Assembly: GCF_030272615.1 (NCBI RefSeq)
Contig: NC_081405.1
Span: 470,944,008 to 471,004,007, forward strand
Origin: Cryptomeria japonica
Lineage: Eukaryota; Streptophyta; Pinopsida; Cupressales; Cupressaceae
Length of the DNA stretch: 60,000 nucleotides
Direction: 5' to 3'
Part shown: positions 1 to 11,525 of the stretch, piece after piece
Position numbering within the stretch: the stretch's first letter is position 1
Layout of the letters: each line of letters begins with the position of its first letter
The notes under the pieces: generated by a model
The model's input: the letters and a program-made list of their open reading frames with translations, nothing else
What the model was told of the DNA's origin: nothing
Databases searched by the model: none
Translations under genes and position numbers: made by a program

Positions 1-592
1 ATACTTCTATATAAGTATTGTTGCCTCCTTGGACAACCGTTTGTGTATCCCACCTTGCAGCAGTATCATGATGTACATGGTGAAAGCATCATTCACCCTT
101 TTGTAAATTTTAATCTTGTGCAGGTGGAGTTGTAGATAGAAATTGTAAAAATTTTATTATCTTAGACCATTCCCGACTTCGCCCTTGTGTATCAATCCTT
201 TCTACAAAACATATCTAGAAAGTATGTATACAAGGTAAGAATTCATGCTGAACATCCTCATCTTTTCTAAACCTCTCACTTGGATGTTGAGATTATCATT
301 AATTATCTTCACCTTATTGATCATAATTCCTTTTGATATCTCTTTAATAAAATAGTGCATCCAATTCTCAAATAGTACCCCTTGAGGTGCTCCCATAACT
401 CAGTTGACAAAATATACTATCACTATACTCCTCTTTGAAGTCTGAACTTAGAAGCCTCTTGGGTAACCTGGAGTAGTGATGCCTTGTCTCAAGGACCCAT
501 TCATTACTAATAATTGTCATACATACTTCCACTTTTTTGTCAAATTTCTCTTGAGACTCTTCTTTGGTTACTTCTAGCATATGTGCACATCT
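1..592 (-). pseudogene. Relic ORF, distal part, related to the U3 ORF of element D
   Basis: Read on the minus strand from 592 to 1, this continues the relic begun at 7215-7027; element A sits in between. Peptide blocks match the U3 ORF of element D in the same order: SSDFKEEYSD versus HRSDFNEKYND, WMHYFIKEISKG versus WMCYYINIIKKG, FSMNSYLVY versus FYMTSYLVY, and RVNDAF followed by KRLSKEA versus RVNDAF followed by KRLSEAA. Several stops and a frame change after about position 200 show that it is dead. Function is unknown. The conserved blocks are hydrophobic and helix-like, with no catalytic motif that I recognise. It probably belongs to an older giant-LTR element whose ends lie outside this stretch. 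The homology call is by eye but rests on five collinear blocks. Confidence 0.72.
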
Positions 593-597
593 AGGGA
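593..597. repeat. Target-site duplication of element A, left copy (AGGGA)
   Basis: AGGGA at 593-597 is repeated exactly at 7022-7026, directly outside the TG...CA ends of element A. A 5 bp duplication is standard for LTR retrotransposon integrase. Confidence 0.93.
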
Positions 598-1376
598 TGT
601 TAGGATTGATGATAGTCCCAAAGATACTGAGAGAGGGACGGGGGGGGTGAATTAGTATCTAACCGGTTGACAAAATATTTAACCTTATTAAGTATTTTGC
701 ATTCCAAAACAGTGTACCGATAAACAAACATTTATGCAGTAAATAAGAACAGTAAAGACAACATAGAAGGCACACCATAACACAAGATGTTTAATGAGGA
801 AACCCGGTGTGGGAAAAACCTTGGTGGGATTTGTGACCCACAATATTCACTCACTGGCTAATGAATGGATATTACTTACAAGAGGGGCCTACACATACAA
901 GAAGGCCAACTGCCTAGAGCTCATTGCTCAATTAGAAAAGGAAGTCTCACTGACTTACAAAATGGATTATGAGAATCCAATATAATGTACTATAATTCAG
1001 CATCTGCTATGCCAGGTTTAGTATCGGTTTAAGCTCATACAATAGCCATAAACCTTATACAAAATATTCGCTCATCACTTCTACCATGTATCCATCCTAT
1101 ATTCTATATCAAAATGATTTTCAAGATCTCATACATATATGAGTCTTATTACAATATGGCATGTCCACTTTACAAAAGATATTTACAATTAAATACAATA
1201 ACAAAATTTTATTCATGTCGGCTGGAGTGTCAGTATACATTGTTGTTGTTGTCGGTGAAGTGTCTGTCAGTGTCGATGCCTACCGGTGCTGGTGCCTGAA
1301 GGTGTCCACAAGGTTGTCGGTAAGTTGCCATCAATGACAACACCATCATTTCTCACTAGAGTGTAGAATGCCAACA
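598..1376 (-). repeat. Element A 3' LTR
   Basis: On the plus strand it runs from TGTTAGGATT to GCCAACA, so on the minus strand it is TGTTGG...CTAACA. It pairs with 6247-7021. It holds a G-run followed by TGAAT near 640 and the conserved block GTGGGAAAAACC near 811, with the inverted repeat GTGGG...CCCAC at 822-843. A TATA-like ATATATG stands near 1131-1140 (minus-strand reading). The same landmarks occur in the LTRs of B and, in diverged form, in solo LTR G. Confidence 0.92.
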
Positions 1377-1548
1377 ATCTCCCCCTTTGCCATTGATGGC
1401 AACACTCATGAAAACAATCCAAAAACTGTATCCAAAAATCAAGTACAAAATTTTACCAAAAATGTGTGCTCCAAAAATGTGTGCTCCCCCTGAGGAGATG
1501 ATCTCCTTTGATAATCATTTTTCTCTATCCTACTACTCCCCCTTTGAC
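1377..1548 (-). other. Polypurine tract cluster of element A
   Basis: The PPT adjoining the 3' LTR is at 1377-1390 (CTCCCCCTTTG on the plus strand). Two more purine tracts follow inside the element, near 1480-1491 and 1534-1548. Element B has the same three tracts at matching spacing. Multiple PPTs upstream of the 3' LTR are a known feature of plant Sireviruses. Confidence 0.75.
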
Positions 1549-1624
1549 ATCAATGACAAAGGTTGTCAAAATTGTCAAATGAGTGTAGTTGTCAGCTTGA
1601 ACTTTGTAATCGGTTGGTTACAAT

Positions 1625-4600
1625 CTAGAATAAGTCTACTAAGACCAAATTCAAGCTCTGAATAAACCTATTACTATCCTTCATAGCTGCCTCAGTTATC
1701 TGAATTGTACTAGTGAGATGATGCATTTGTTCTTCCGGTGTCTTTTGACCTTGAATTAATGCCTCGGAGATTTCTTTCCACAGAGAGATAAGATTATCTA
1801 ACTTAGGACTGAGTTTGTACTTTAGCTCTCTGCCTTTTGCCTTTATCCTTTCCTTCTCTTTCTCTTTCTTCTCCAATTTTTCTTCAAATCCGGCGATTTC
1901 CTATTCAATAACTGATATAGGTTCAGATGAACCAATGATATTATCAGCTATGTCATTAATCTCCTTTTGAACTTTTGCTGATTTCTTTGTCAATATCCAC
2001 TATTAATAGATTTGTCTTGCAAGTATCTCTGTATAGTTCCTTAAACTCTGTAATTGTTGTGCTCAGTGCCGGTAGAAGAGTATCAATATGTTTCGTACAC
2101 TTTAGTCACATTGGTGGGTCTAAATTCTATTAGTGAAGTACTGGATATATTCCCAACTACCTTTACAATCTTAGTGCTTCTGGTGGGAGTAACCTCTTTG
2201 CTTGTCTCAACCTCTGGTGGGTCAGTCTATGTTTGCATTTCCACTAGAAAAGGTTTTGGTTTCTCTGTGGTTACTGGTTTCACTATCTCAATGTGTCCCT
2301 GTGACTCTGTCAATTTCTCTGCTTGTTTCATTGTGTTATCTACTACCAGTATCTCCATTGGTTTTTCTTTATTCTTTGCTATCGGTATCTTAGTTATTGT
2401 CTCTGTAGGTTTCTCTGTGCTTGCATTGGTATTGTTAGTAACCATTTCATTAACCAAGGGTTCCTCTAAATGCTTAGTTTTCTCTGCCTGTACCCCAATC
2501 TCAATGTGTTATGCCTATATTCCAACCTCAATATTATCTATCAGTTGTTCAGTAGCAATATCTTTCTTTTCCTCTATGCTTTCCTTATCAACTACAATGT
2601 TTACTTCTTGAGTGTCAATGTTCATGGTGAACAAAATTTCAGATTCAAGGTTTGTATCCTCATGTGGTGTATCCACATTTTCAGTAGTCGGTGTACTATC
2701 AGTCTGTACTAGTGGAGTAACCGAAGGTGGTGGTAGGTTATCAGTTACTTTAATGTTTGGTAGTTGACCTACCTTGCCTTTCCCCTTGTCTTTGTCCTTC
2801 TGATAAACCTTGAAAGTTTTCTTTGGTCTGTTCAACTCTTCCTATTTTTCCTTCTCAATAAAGAAGATGTCCCACTTGTCTGTTGTTTCTTCTGCAATTT
2901 CATTAACCCTACCAGCCATTAGGCTCACATGCTGGTGTTCACTTGCAAAAACTGACCTATTAGCTTCACTGACCATTTCATCAATTTCTTCAACAGATTT
3001 GACTGGATGTATAGCTAGAAGTTTCTCAATTTTAATTTTCTTATCTAGCTCCATAATTACTAACCTCTTAGCATCTAACCGCCTATACAATTCACTAGGC
3101 AAATCATCTACAACTTCTATTAACACTTTCTTATATATGTCAAGATGTAGGATGATTATATTCTCTATACTTTCTTTCTCTGCATCAGTAAATGTATCAT
3201 ATAATTTTCTCACATTGGATAAGTTATCGTCATCAGTTATTTCATTCAGTAAGTTGTCCAATGGTAGTATAACCTGTTGCTACTTTTTCTTCTTTGGTGT
3301 CAACTTCTTTGTTGGTGGTCTCACTGCCTTTTTCTTCTGCCTTGTTCTCCTTGTTTTCTTGGGAGGAGGAGAGGGTACCGGTGATGGTTTTCTCTTCCTA
3401 TCAACTCGCTTAAACTCAGTAGGAATTTCACTATCAGAGGATGTACCAACCAGTGAGAGATGAGCCTCTATTTGTAATCCTTCTAAGTCACTTCCTTTAT
3501 TCCATTTATGTTCATGATATTTTCTTTTATTTATTTAACTTGTTTAGATGCACTTCTTATGTATTTTTCTCTTCTCTTTCTTTGTTTCAAAGTTTGTACA
3601 CCACTTTCTATTGTTTCTGCACTTCCAAAAACTTTTTCTTCCCGTTCTCAAGGGGCTTGTAATAGGGCTTTAGCATAAGTTTCAATGATGTTACATCTGC
3701 TTCATACCCTATTTTTATTACCCATACAGTTCTAGGAAGAACTGCCTCCATCCATATCTCATCCTTCTTAATTACAAAGCATATTTCCTTCTCATATTTA
3801 TCTACAATACTTTGTGGTAATCTCTCTCTTGTTTTCATTTTTGCTTTGAATGTTTTGAAGTACTATGTTATATTGTTATCCTTATCTTTCCCCATACCGG
3901 TGAAGATATCTAGCATTTATTTGCCTACCGGTATATCATAACCAAAGTCTTTCTTACCAATACCGGGAACCTCTTTTGTAAGATACAACATCAGACATAC
4001 CAAGAGATTGCCAAAACGAAAAGTACCTTTCTTATCTCCTTTGATCTTTTTCAGATTATCTATTAACTCATCCTTTAACCACTCACATACATCTATCTTT
4101 GCATCATTATTGACCATATCATATGCATTTTTAATACAAAGACTGGAAACAAAGTTGAGTCAATTTGCATGGGTGGCCTTATAACCTAAAATCATACTTA
4201 TGAATCTAACATTCTCATCTTTTACATCATTCACTCTCAAGGATCTACTATCATAGGTTCCTCCTGTTAATGTCATGATAGTGTTATTAGGAACCTTTTT
4301 AGTTTTATCTGGCCTACTACCGATGGAGGGTAAGCCAGTCACTGCCCTAACTACTTCCTTGGTGATTTTACAAACAGAGTCTAGCCAAAAGAATTCACCA
4401 TGAACTCTGTTAAGCACAATCCTTACCACCTCCTTAGGAAATTTTGGGATGTCAAGGATTTCCACAAAACCTAAAGTTTCAATAACCTTATGTTCGGGTT
4501 TTACAATTCTACTTTCATCACAAATAACAGTTTTAAACATTTTCAATATTTCTTCTAAACCTAATTCCTCAATATGGCAATGAATATAGATTCTAGGATC

Positions 4601-4759
4601 TTCAACATATGCAACACCTTTTGGAATTTTTGAAAAAGATCCCAAGGAATCATCCTATTTCACTATCTTGGGGATAATCTTAAAAACTGGTCTAGGGAGT
4701 TTAACTACTTCCACAACAGTAGGGTTTGCAATAAATTCCAGAGCAGAGGAGGAAACCAT
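1625..4759 (-). pseudogene. Element A ORF2: long accessory protein of unknown function (decayed)
   Basis: The ATG at 4759 (MVSSSALEF) matches the ATG of ORF2 in element B (MASSSIPEF at 55611). The frame can be followed for about 1,040 codons to near 1625 through several stops and frame changes. Visible parts in order are a globular N-terminal half with the blocks RVHGEFFWLDS, VTGLPS, WLKDELIDNL, FRFGNLLVC and FVIKKDEIWME; a basic stretch; a helical segment (KKIKIEKLL ... ANRSVFASEHQHV); a Lys/Asp-rich linker; and a helical C-terminus ending in SLNLVLVDLF. The pattern RVxG ... aromatic ... GLP recalls the putative plant transposon protein domain found in extra ORFs of plant retroelements; I rate that as a lead only. 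There is no signal peptide and no clear membrane segment. Confidence 0.7.
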
Positions 4760-5100
4760 TGATAAATACCTTAATTTGCCTGATAGGTTTGAATGCTTGA
4801 AAGAAATTTCTTCACTTCTCACTAAGGATGCCTTCGCTCGGATTTTCACACTCTCTGAAAGTTTGAATGCTTGGTGAATTGAAAAAGAGGGAAAATAACT
4901 ATTTTATAATGTCTTTTCTTCCAACAACTGCATTAAATGCTCACCGGTTAAGTGAAACTTAACACATCTGTTGGTAGAGAAGAAGTCCATCTTCTCACCA
5001 TCAATCAAGGGTAAACTTGCATGATTTTCAACTTGCTGCAATACCCCCAAAGGGTTAGTTCTCAGTTGGATGAAGAGTCTCCTGCTGATGGAGTAATACT

Positions 5101-6174
5101 CTATTCTACCGATGAAGGAATAGTCTCATCAACATTCTGATCTATCTTTCTAATCCATTGTCTTGAAAATTCTTGCTTTACCTCATCAACCTTCTCTTTT
5201 CCTTTCAAACTGGGTCCTTTATTGTTTGTCGGTGAAGTCTTGCTTCTACAAAATTTTGCAATATGTCCAATCTTGCTACAAGCATAACAAGTCACATTGT
5301 TTTTATGAATAGGCTTTCCATATCCTATGCTGATTTGTGTTCCGCATTGATTAGATAAGTGCCCAAATCTTCCATAAACATAACATCTTACATTCATTCT
5401 ACAGTTTTCTGAATTGTGACCAATTTTGTTGCATTTGGAACATTGATCGGTGGGTGCATTAATGTTCTGATTGTTTCTAGATCTACACTGATTTTCTCTA
5501 TGACCATACTTGTTACAGTTAAAGCATTTCCCATTAAATATGTAGGCATTGGGTTGTCTTACCCGTTTACTGTGATTATGATTGTTTGCAGTACCGAAAC
5601 TTTCTCCAAATTCAAATCCAAGTCCATTAGTGTCTCCATTAGGTTTCTGACTTTTCAGCATACCATCAAGTTCTTTTGAACTTTTCTTGAATTTCTCTTT
5701 ATGTTGATTTGCAGTAGCCAATTCATTTGCCAGAAATCCCTTTTGTCTCATAAGTTCAGTTTTATCATGTTCCATGTGAATCAAATCTGTCTTCAACATA
5801 TCATTTTCATGATTGAGTCTTAGATTTTCATTTCTAGCATCATTGAGTCTCCTAGTCAAGTCATCTTCATTCTTATTTCTATCTTCAATGTCTTTACAAA
5901 ATCTCATAGTCGTGTCTTGCATTTCATTCCTCAAAGTCATGTTTTCTTGCCTCATCTTGCTTACAAGCTCATTAAGAGTTTCCTTTTCATCATCATTACT
6001 CTGCATCTTCTCATGAAGTTCTTTTCTCTTATTTCTAGCAATAGTGAGATTCTCCTAAATTCCTTGAATGAATTCCTGTGCAGTCCTCAGATCATCTTCA
6101 AGTTTGATATTCTTCAACTTCTCCACATCATATTCCACAAGAGCTCCTTCTAATTGCTTTCTTAAATTATCCAT
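5101..6174 (-). pseudogene. Element A gag-like protein with coiled coil and four CCHC zinc knuckles
   Basis: The start is set at the ATG at 6174 (MDNLRKQLEGAL), which aligns with the B copy at 54217; the stop is TAG at 5101-5103. About 357 codons with one internal stop near 6055. Residues ~1-190 are charged, heptad-like coiled coil. Four CX2CX4HX4C knuckles follow: CFNCNKYGHRENQC, CSKCNKIGHNSENC, CYVYGRFGHLSNQC (second Cys changed to Tyr) and CYACSKIGHIAKFC. A Lys-rich tail follows. Nucleic-acid binding as a retrotransposon nucleocapsid is the likely role. Four knuckles is more than the one or two usual in plant Gag. The coiled coil takes the place of a recognisable capsid fold. Confidence 0.82.
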
Positions 6175-6226
6175 CTTTACCGGTGTCAGAATCTTCCTCA
6201 AGTTGTTAGGCTTTTGAAAAATAGAG

Positions 6227-6246
6227 TACCAGACTTTGATACTAAT
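6227..6246 (-). other. Primer-binding site of element A
   Basis: On the minus strand, directly inside the 5' LTR, stands TTAGTATCAAAGTCTGG, a diverged form of the initiator-methionine tRNA PBS (TGGTATCAGAGCC). Its position right next to the LTR fixes the element's direction. Confidence 0.75.
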
Positions 6247-7021
6247 TGTTAGGATTGATGATAGTCCCAAAGATACTGAGAGGGGGGGTGAATCGGTATC
6301 TAACCGGTTGACAAAATATTTAACCTTATTAAGTATTTTGCATTCCAAAATAGTGTACTGGTAAACAAGAATTAATGCAATAAATAAGAACAGTAAAGAC
6401 AACATAGAAGGCACACCATAACACAAGATGTTTAACAAGGAAACCCAGTGTGGGAAAAACCTCAATGGGATTTGTGACCCACAATATTCACTCACTGGCA
6501 AATGAATGGATATTACTTACAAGAGGGGCCTGTACATGTAGGAAGGCCAACTGCCTAGAGCTCACTACTCAATTACAAAAGGAAGTCTCACTGACTTACA
6601 AAATGGATTATGAGAATCTAATATAATGTACTTCTATAATTCAACATCTGCTATGCCAGGTTTAGTACCAGTTTAAGCTCATACAATAACCATAAACCTT
6701 ATACAAAATATTCGCTCATCACTTCTACCATGTATCCATCCTATATTCTATATCAAAATGATTTTCAAGATCTCGTACATATATGAGTCTTATTACAATA
6801 TCCCATGTCATCTTTACAAAAGATATTTACAATTAAATACAATAAACAAAACTTTATTCTTATCGGTTGGAGTGCCGATATACATTGTTGTCGCTATCGA
6901 TAAAGTGTCTGCCTATGCCGATGCCTATCGGTGCTGGTGCCTGAAGGTGTCCACAAGGTTGCCGGTAAGTTGCCATCAATGACAAGACCATCATTTATCA
7001 CTAGAGTATGGAATGCCAACA
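6247..7021 (-). repeat. Element A 5' LTR
   Basis: It pairs with 598-1376; plus-strand ends are TGTTAGGATT and GCCAACA. It is 775 bp against 779 bp in the other copy. The G-run near 6287 is shorter than its partner, and scattered C/T and G/A differences fit decay of methylated cytosines. Confidence 0.92.
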
Positions 7022-7026
7022 AGGGA
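7022..7026. repeat. Target-site duplication of element A, right copy (AGGGA)
   Basis: Exact copy of 593-597, directly outside the CCAACA end of element A. Confidence 0.93.
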
Positions 7027-7215
7027 TTTCAAACACTTCCCCAATGGATTCCACAGCTAGTTATGCAAGAATTGTCCCTTTAGGTGACTTGATCATCCTA
7101 GTTAATGGATCATAATGCTTTGCACACTCAATTACAAGTTCACTACACATAGAATGAACTTTGATCGAAATGGAGGTCACAACCCCTCTATAAACTTGAT
7201 TTTTAGACTTAATTC
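7027..7215 (-). pseudogene. Relic ORF, proximal part, interrupted by element A
   Basis: On the minus strand the frame here contains HYDPLTR and then leads to FEIP at the A insertion point; the continuation (RCAHMLEV ...) starts at 592. HYDPLTR aligns with HFDPNTR of the element D U3 ORF, at the right distance from the next matching blocks. Taking out A and one TSD copy joins the two parts in one frame, which supports both the TSD call and a pre-existing ORF at this site. One in-frame stop is present. The upstream end is uncertain because of frame changes before about 7215. Confidence 0.65.
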
Positions 7216-8190
7216 AAGTTTGATCACAATAAGTAGGCCCGAGGACACTCCAAGAAACTCACAAAATGAATGTATTTAGTGCTCAAAATGTGTTTCCAAG
7301 TTTGAAAACACTCAAAAAATGGTGTATAATATCTGATTTTCAGAAATTAAATTTTGAATATACCCTTCGAAGGTAAGAAAAATGTAATATCTTTGCTGCT
7401 CCAACAAGTCTTAGGTTTGAATTTGTCTCCTTTTGAGGTTTGGGAACACAAGTAAAGCCATACTTCAATGGTTGGGAGAAAACACATTCATGGCACACCC
7501 CCACATTCAAGTCGATTGCCCCTTCAAATTCTAAAAATCCTCACACCTTAACATGAATTGATGCCTAGGAAAACGACATACCAATTTGAAAACAATGATG
7601 GACATGAAGTTTCAAATTCAAGACCAACAATGGCTCCCTCTTACATGTCACAAATATGCCCAACAATGGTGTCAAACATAAATGTGGGCATAATCACCCC
7701 TTCATCAATAATGGAGCCACATAGAAAATGTCTAAGATCACTCACAAAAATGGTGCAATCAGTCAAAAACAAAAATCACAACCCCTCCACAAATGGTGGT
7801 GCCACACACAAAATTGCCTCAATCAACAATGACACTCACATAAAATTCTTGGATATCTCCAAAAAAATGGTGCTATAGCTCACTTGTACAAATTCAAACC
7901 TCTAACCAATAATGGCACCTCCAATCAATCTTAAAATTGTGAAATCAATGGTATTATAATATTATTTTAATGTTGGTTGGGTTCCTTTATTCATGTTTAC
8001 ACCTTCCCAAGCAATGTGGGATAAAACTTTACTTCAATTAGCATGGTGGAAAATAGGTTAGTTGGGATTCCATATTTGACATACATTAAATGCATTTCAC
8101 TAGATCATTAAATGCTTGTAGCAAGGCAACAATAAAATTATTTGGGCACACTTGTCATTTAAAATTTGCATTGAATTCAATTCCAGCCAC
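7216..8190. other. No supported gene
   Basis: AT-rich sequence without convincing coding content. A 106-codon open frame at 7558-7878 has no recognisable motif and is low-complexity Asn/Thr/Ser. By analogy with element D it may be the U3 part of the older element that carries the relic ORF, but no boundary is visible. Confidence 0.4.
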
Positions 8191-9090
8191 CTGTAGAAAA
8201 ATCAAATTTCATCGGGACACACATTTGTATTAAAATTATCCTTAATCCATCACTTCCAACCTTGAGAGGAAAATTGACCCTCATTCGGATAATAAAATTA
8301 CATCATTTCATTAACTTTTCTCACAAATTTTCCCTTGGAGTAAAATCGATGCCTATCTGGATAGTTAAAATTCATCGTTTCATGTAAAGTCATACCCCAG
8401 TGGAAAAATTTCCTTCATCTGGACTCAAAAAACTTGTTATTTTTATCGACATAGCTTCTAGGGGAAATTTGAACTCCATATAGACAATAAAATCTCATCA
8501 AAACTTCATCAATTCATCCCAATGGAAAAACACACCTTATCGAGACAATGTAAATTTGTCCACACTTCACTTCATCACATTTGTTTTCCAATTTGGTGGA
8601 GATTCTAACCTCATCTGGACACATGAATTACATTTAACTTGGTCATTTGTCTCCTAGTGAAAAAACATAGCCCATCTGAACACATTGTCCTTGTATATTT
8701 TATCTCAAAATGTCCTAGTGGAAAAATGACCTCCATCAGGAAAATTGTAGTGGAGAATCCAAATGCATCGGGATTTTCTCAAAAATACTTGAAACTTAGT
8801 AGAAAAATGCCTCGCATTGGGACATAGTCCATTTATAACTTAGTTACATGAGGTAAAAACATCTACCATAGGGATAATGGTTATTTTCACACTGAAAAGT
8901 CCAAACTTATCAAATTTTGCATTTTATCTCGGTGGAAATTCTATTTCCATTAGGACTTTCATCATTTTAACTGGATTTGAATGGGGAAAAATAGGGGTCC
9001 ATTAGGGTTTTGTGGACATAGACTTAATTTGACCTTCGAGGAGTGGGAAAATGACTCCTATAGGGACTTTTGATGCTCTAGCACAAAAAT
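8191..9090. repeat. Degenerate tandem array, about 14 units of 52-82 bp
   Basis: A motif like CTAGTGGAAAAATG followed after a few bases by CCATCTGGACA recurs with starts near 8191, 8261, 8333, 8396, 8455, 8517, 8592, 8651, 8712, 8794, 8847, 8927, 8979 and 9038. Most spacings are 59-63 bp. The units have diverged strongly, so the array is old. It carries no long ORF. It lies upstream (minus-strand sense) of the relic ORF at 7215, in the same relative place as the palindrome array of element D. Confidence 0.7.
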
Positions 9091-11511
9091 CACACCAATT
9101 TGCAACATTTAAACACATTTACGCTCAAATTTAAAGCTTGTTGCAACCTCAAAAAAAACTTAGGAAAAATTTAGGATCACCTTACCACTTTGACATTTTT
9201 AAACATTTATTGACTTCAAAATTCAAACCCTAATTGCACATAGGAAACCCCTAGGCATGATCATTCCAAAAATGAGACTCAGGTACCTGAAAGCTAGAAA
9301 TTTCCACTTGTTGCCAAAACCCTAAACTAACAAGATGCGAAAAGCAGGAAAGAGGGGGGGTCCCCATTTGCAATGGGGTGATATTTTGAAAAGGTCACAA
9401 CAGACCCCTATCTTGATAATACTGGCATGTCTCTGTTATATCTTTCTATCAATCATATTCCCTCTTACCTTCCCACTTTTTGCTTGGTTGGGTGCTACTA
9501 AAGAGACTATGGATAGTTTAACTATGTTCATTTTATTGGGCATGATAGGTCATGATTTTTTAGTGGTTGTTAACTATCCTTAAGATACTTGTCATTAAGC
9601 TCAATATGTTGCCCATTACTGCTTCATTTTCATTGGCATGCTTGCAAATATTACAACAATTGTTCTCCTATGACACCTATGATAGTAGTCCTCCTTTTTC
9701 CTTTATCTCTATCAAATCACTATACCCTGTTCTTGGGTATGTGGAATTCCCACCATATTTTAAAAATGATAGTTTTTTACCTTTGTATATATCTCTCTTA
9801 TCACATCATTTCCTTTTTCCCTTTGTATGATATTTATATGGCAACTGCAATCCTGATAGGGAATTCCTTCGCATTCGCTATGATAGGCTCCTTTTGCTTG
9901 ACCCTACCTTTGTATTTAGATTCCAATATGACTGCACACATTCATCTAGAATAGTACTTATACTTGTGGTTGAGTTCATCTTATGCACAATCTTCTCTAC
10001 CTTTGTCACTTCTATCATGATTTTTATTTTGTCACTTATAGGACCATGCTTCTCAGTTTTCAAAACCCCATTTTATATCTCTCTCCTTTTCTTGGCTATA
10101 AATGTTAATCATATAGATTCCATATGCTAAAACTAATTTTGTACTCCCACTTGGCATCTTTTTTATCAATGCATGTTTATCACTCATAGTTGAATCTTGT
10201 AGTAGCCACCATTGGTGGACAGAGAAAAGCAACATCAATAGCATTCACTACTTTGCTATTGACTACTTGGAGGAAATGTGATAGAATGCATGATATGTGA
10301 GAGCTCTTATTTGGTTGCTATTGGAGTGGGATAAATGTAAGAATGGTAGAAACATTGGAAAAAATAATGGAAGCAATAAGTTTTGTGTCACAAGTCCACT
10401 CAAATAAAAAACCACTGGCACAAAGCATCTCACTCAAATAATAAAGGTCATCATTAATTTCTTCAACAATTGGAACCAACACTTTATTAATATTAGAAAC
10501 ATTGTAAACTTATGCCACTCTAACAACAACATAATCAAATTTGAAAGATACACCAAGTGTCAAAGCTCATATAGCTATGCAAATCATTTTGTCTTGGTGA
10601 TAAAAAAAATCAATACCCTTAATATACATTGGAAAGGAAACTACAACATCCATTAAAGGTAAACACTTATTGGAGTAAGATTGTGACTAGAAGTTGATTC
10701 AACACTTATCAAATTCAAAACTTTCTGCATTATAAACATCAATTAAAGGTTCCTTCTCTTTTGAATGAGGCACAAATTCAAAACCTTAAGGCTTATTACT
10801 ATATGAATCTTCACAAAACTATGTATAGCAGACCCAATAGAAGGTGTCCTCAAAAGAAACACCCAACAATGAAGACTAAAAGGTTTTCTCTATGACTACA
10901 ATGTTAGTGTAAAGGTTTTAATATGACATACTTGTCTATTAATAATAAAGATTTTTCATGTGCATACTATTGCATGAACTAGATAAGGTAATCTCCAAGG
11001 TCCAAACTAGTTATGGAAGTGTTGAATCCACAATAAACTAGTCTTGGTCGTCATAGATAACTGATAGGATTTGTAAATAGCTTTAAATATTGAGAATAAG
11101 ACTCGTGAGGGAATGAGACCCTAAAAGGTTTCTCTCTTCTACAAATTTTGTTTGAAACATGATTCCCTCCAAAAGATCCTTGTTCTTTTTTGGAGACTTT
11201 ATGGTAGGAAAGTGTGGCAATGAACCCAATTTGACATTTGATTGGCATAACCAAAACATGCAGGATGGGAGCTCACTTATAGAGCCCCAAAAGGATGTAA
11301 AAATAGGGAATTTACTACCTTCAATAGATTTATAATGTACATATTTAAGATGAGGGCTTTTCACAAAAATGTAATAAAAATACAACATAAAAGACCACCT
11401 ACAATGTGTCAAGGTAAAATGAAAATCATTTGAAATAGCATGTTAAACTTGAAAAAAATCATCCATTTTGACAATTAAGGAAAAACTAGTAATATTGTTA
11501 TTCTACCAACA
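9091..11511. other. Unassigned stretch; right part probably LTR of gypsy remnant H
   Basis: No gene is supported. Because a PPT and pol 3' end of a minus-strand gypsy element lie immediately to the right, sequence ending at 11511 (CCAACA) should be its 3' LTR. The far LTR end was not found, as no second copy exists in the window. A short hydrophobic frame at 9335-9583 has no homologue that I recognise. Confidence 0.4.
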
Positions 11512-11525
11512 TCACCCCCCTTTTA
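11512..11525 (-). other. Polypurine tract of gypsy remnant H
   Basis: On the minus strand this reads AAAAGGGGGGTGA, followed at once by TGTTGGTAGAA, a plausible LTR start. It lies a short distance after the pol end, as expected for a 3' PPT. Confidence 0.65.

Larger units (their letters stand above)
598..7021 (-). mobile_element. Element A: non-autonomous LTR retrotransposon, gag-like plus ORF2, no pol
   Basis: This is a complete 6.4 kb element on the minus strand with LTRs of 775 and 779 bp, a 5 bp TSD, a PBS and a triple PPT. The inside encodes only a coiled-coil/zinc-knuckle protein and a long second ORF; no protease, RT, RNase H or integrase motif is visible. Element B (53347-59842) has the same layout, so the lack of pol is a family trait and not a deletion in one copy. 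The TGTTGG...CTAACA ends and repeated PPTs of the CAAAGGGGGAG type resemble Ty1/copia Sireviruses, so mobilisation by such an element is a reasonable inference. The two LTRs differ by roughly 5-8 percent by eye, so the insertion is old. Confidence 0.93.

Noticed and set aside
2054-2611. 185-codon plus-strand frame rich in Ser/Val/Phe
   Set aside because: Antisense shadow of element A ORF2, whose minus-strand frame is supported by its full-length match with element B.
7558-7878. 106-codon open frame
   Set aside because: Low-complexity Asn/Ser/Thr composition, no motif, no second copy, in decayed repeat DNA.
9335-9583. Short hydrophobic frame that could be a membrane protein
   Set aside because: T-rich DNA gives Leu/Ile/Phe-rich translation by composition alone; no recognisable family.
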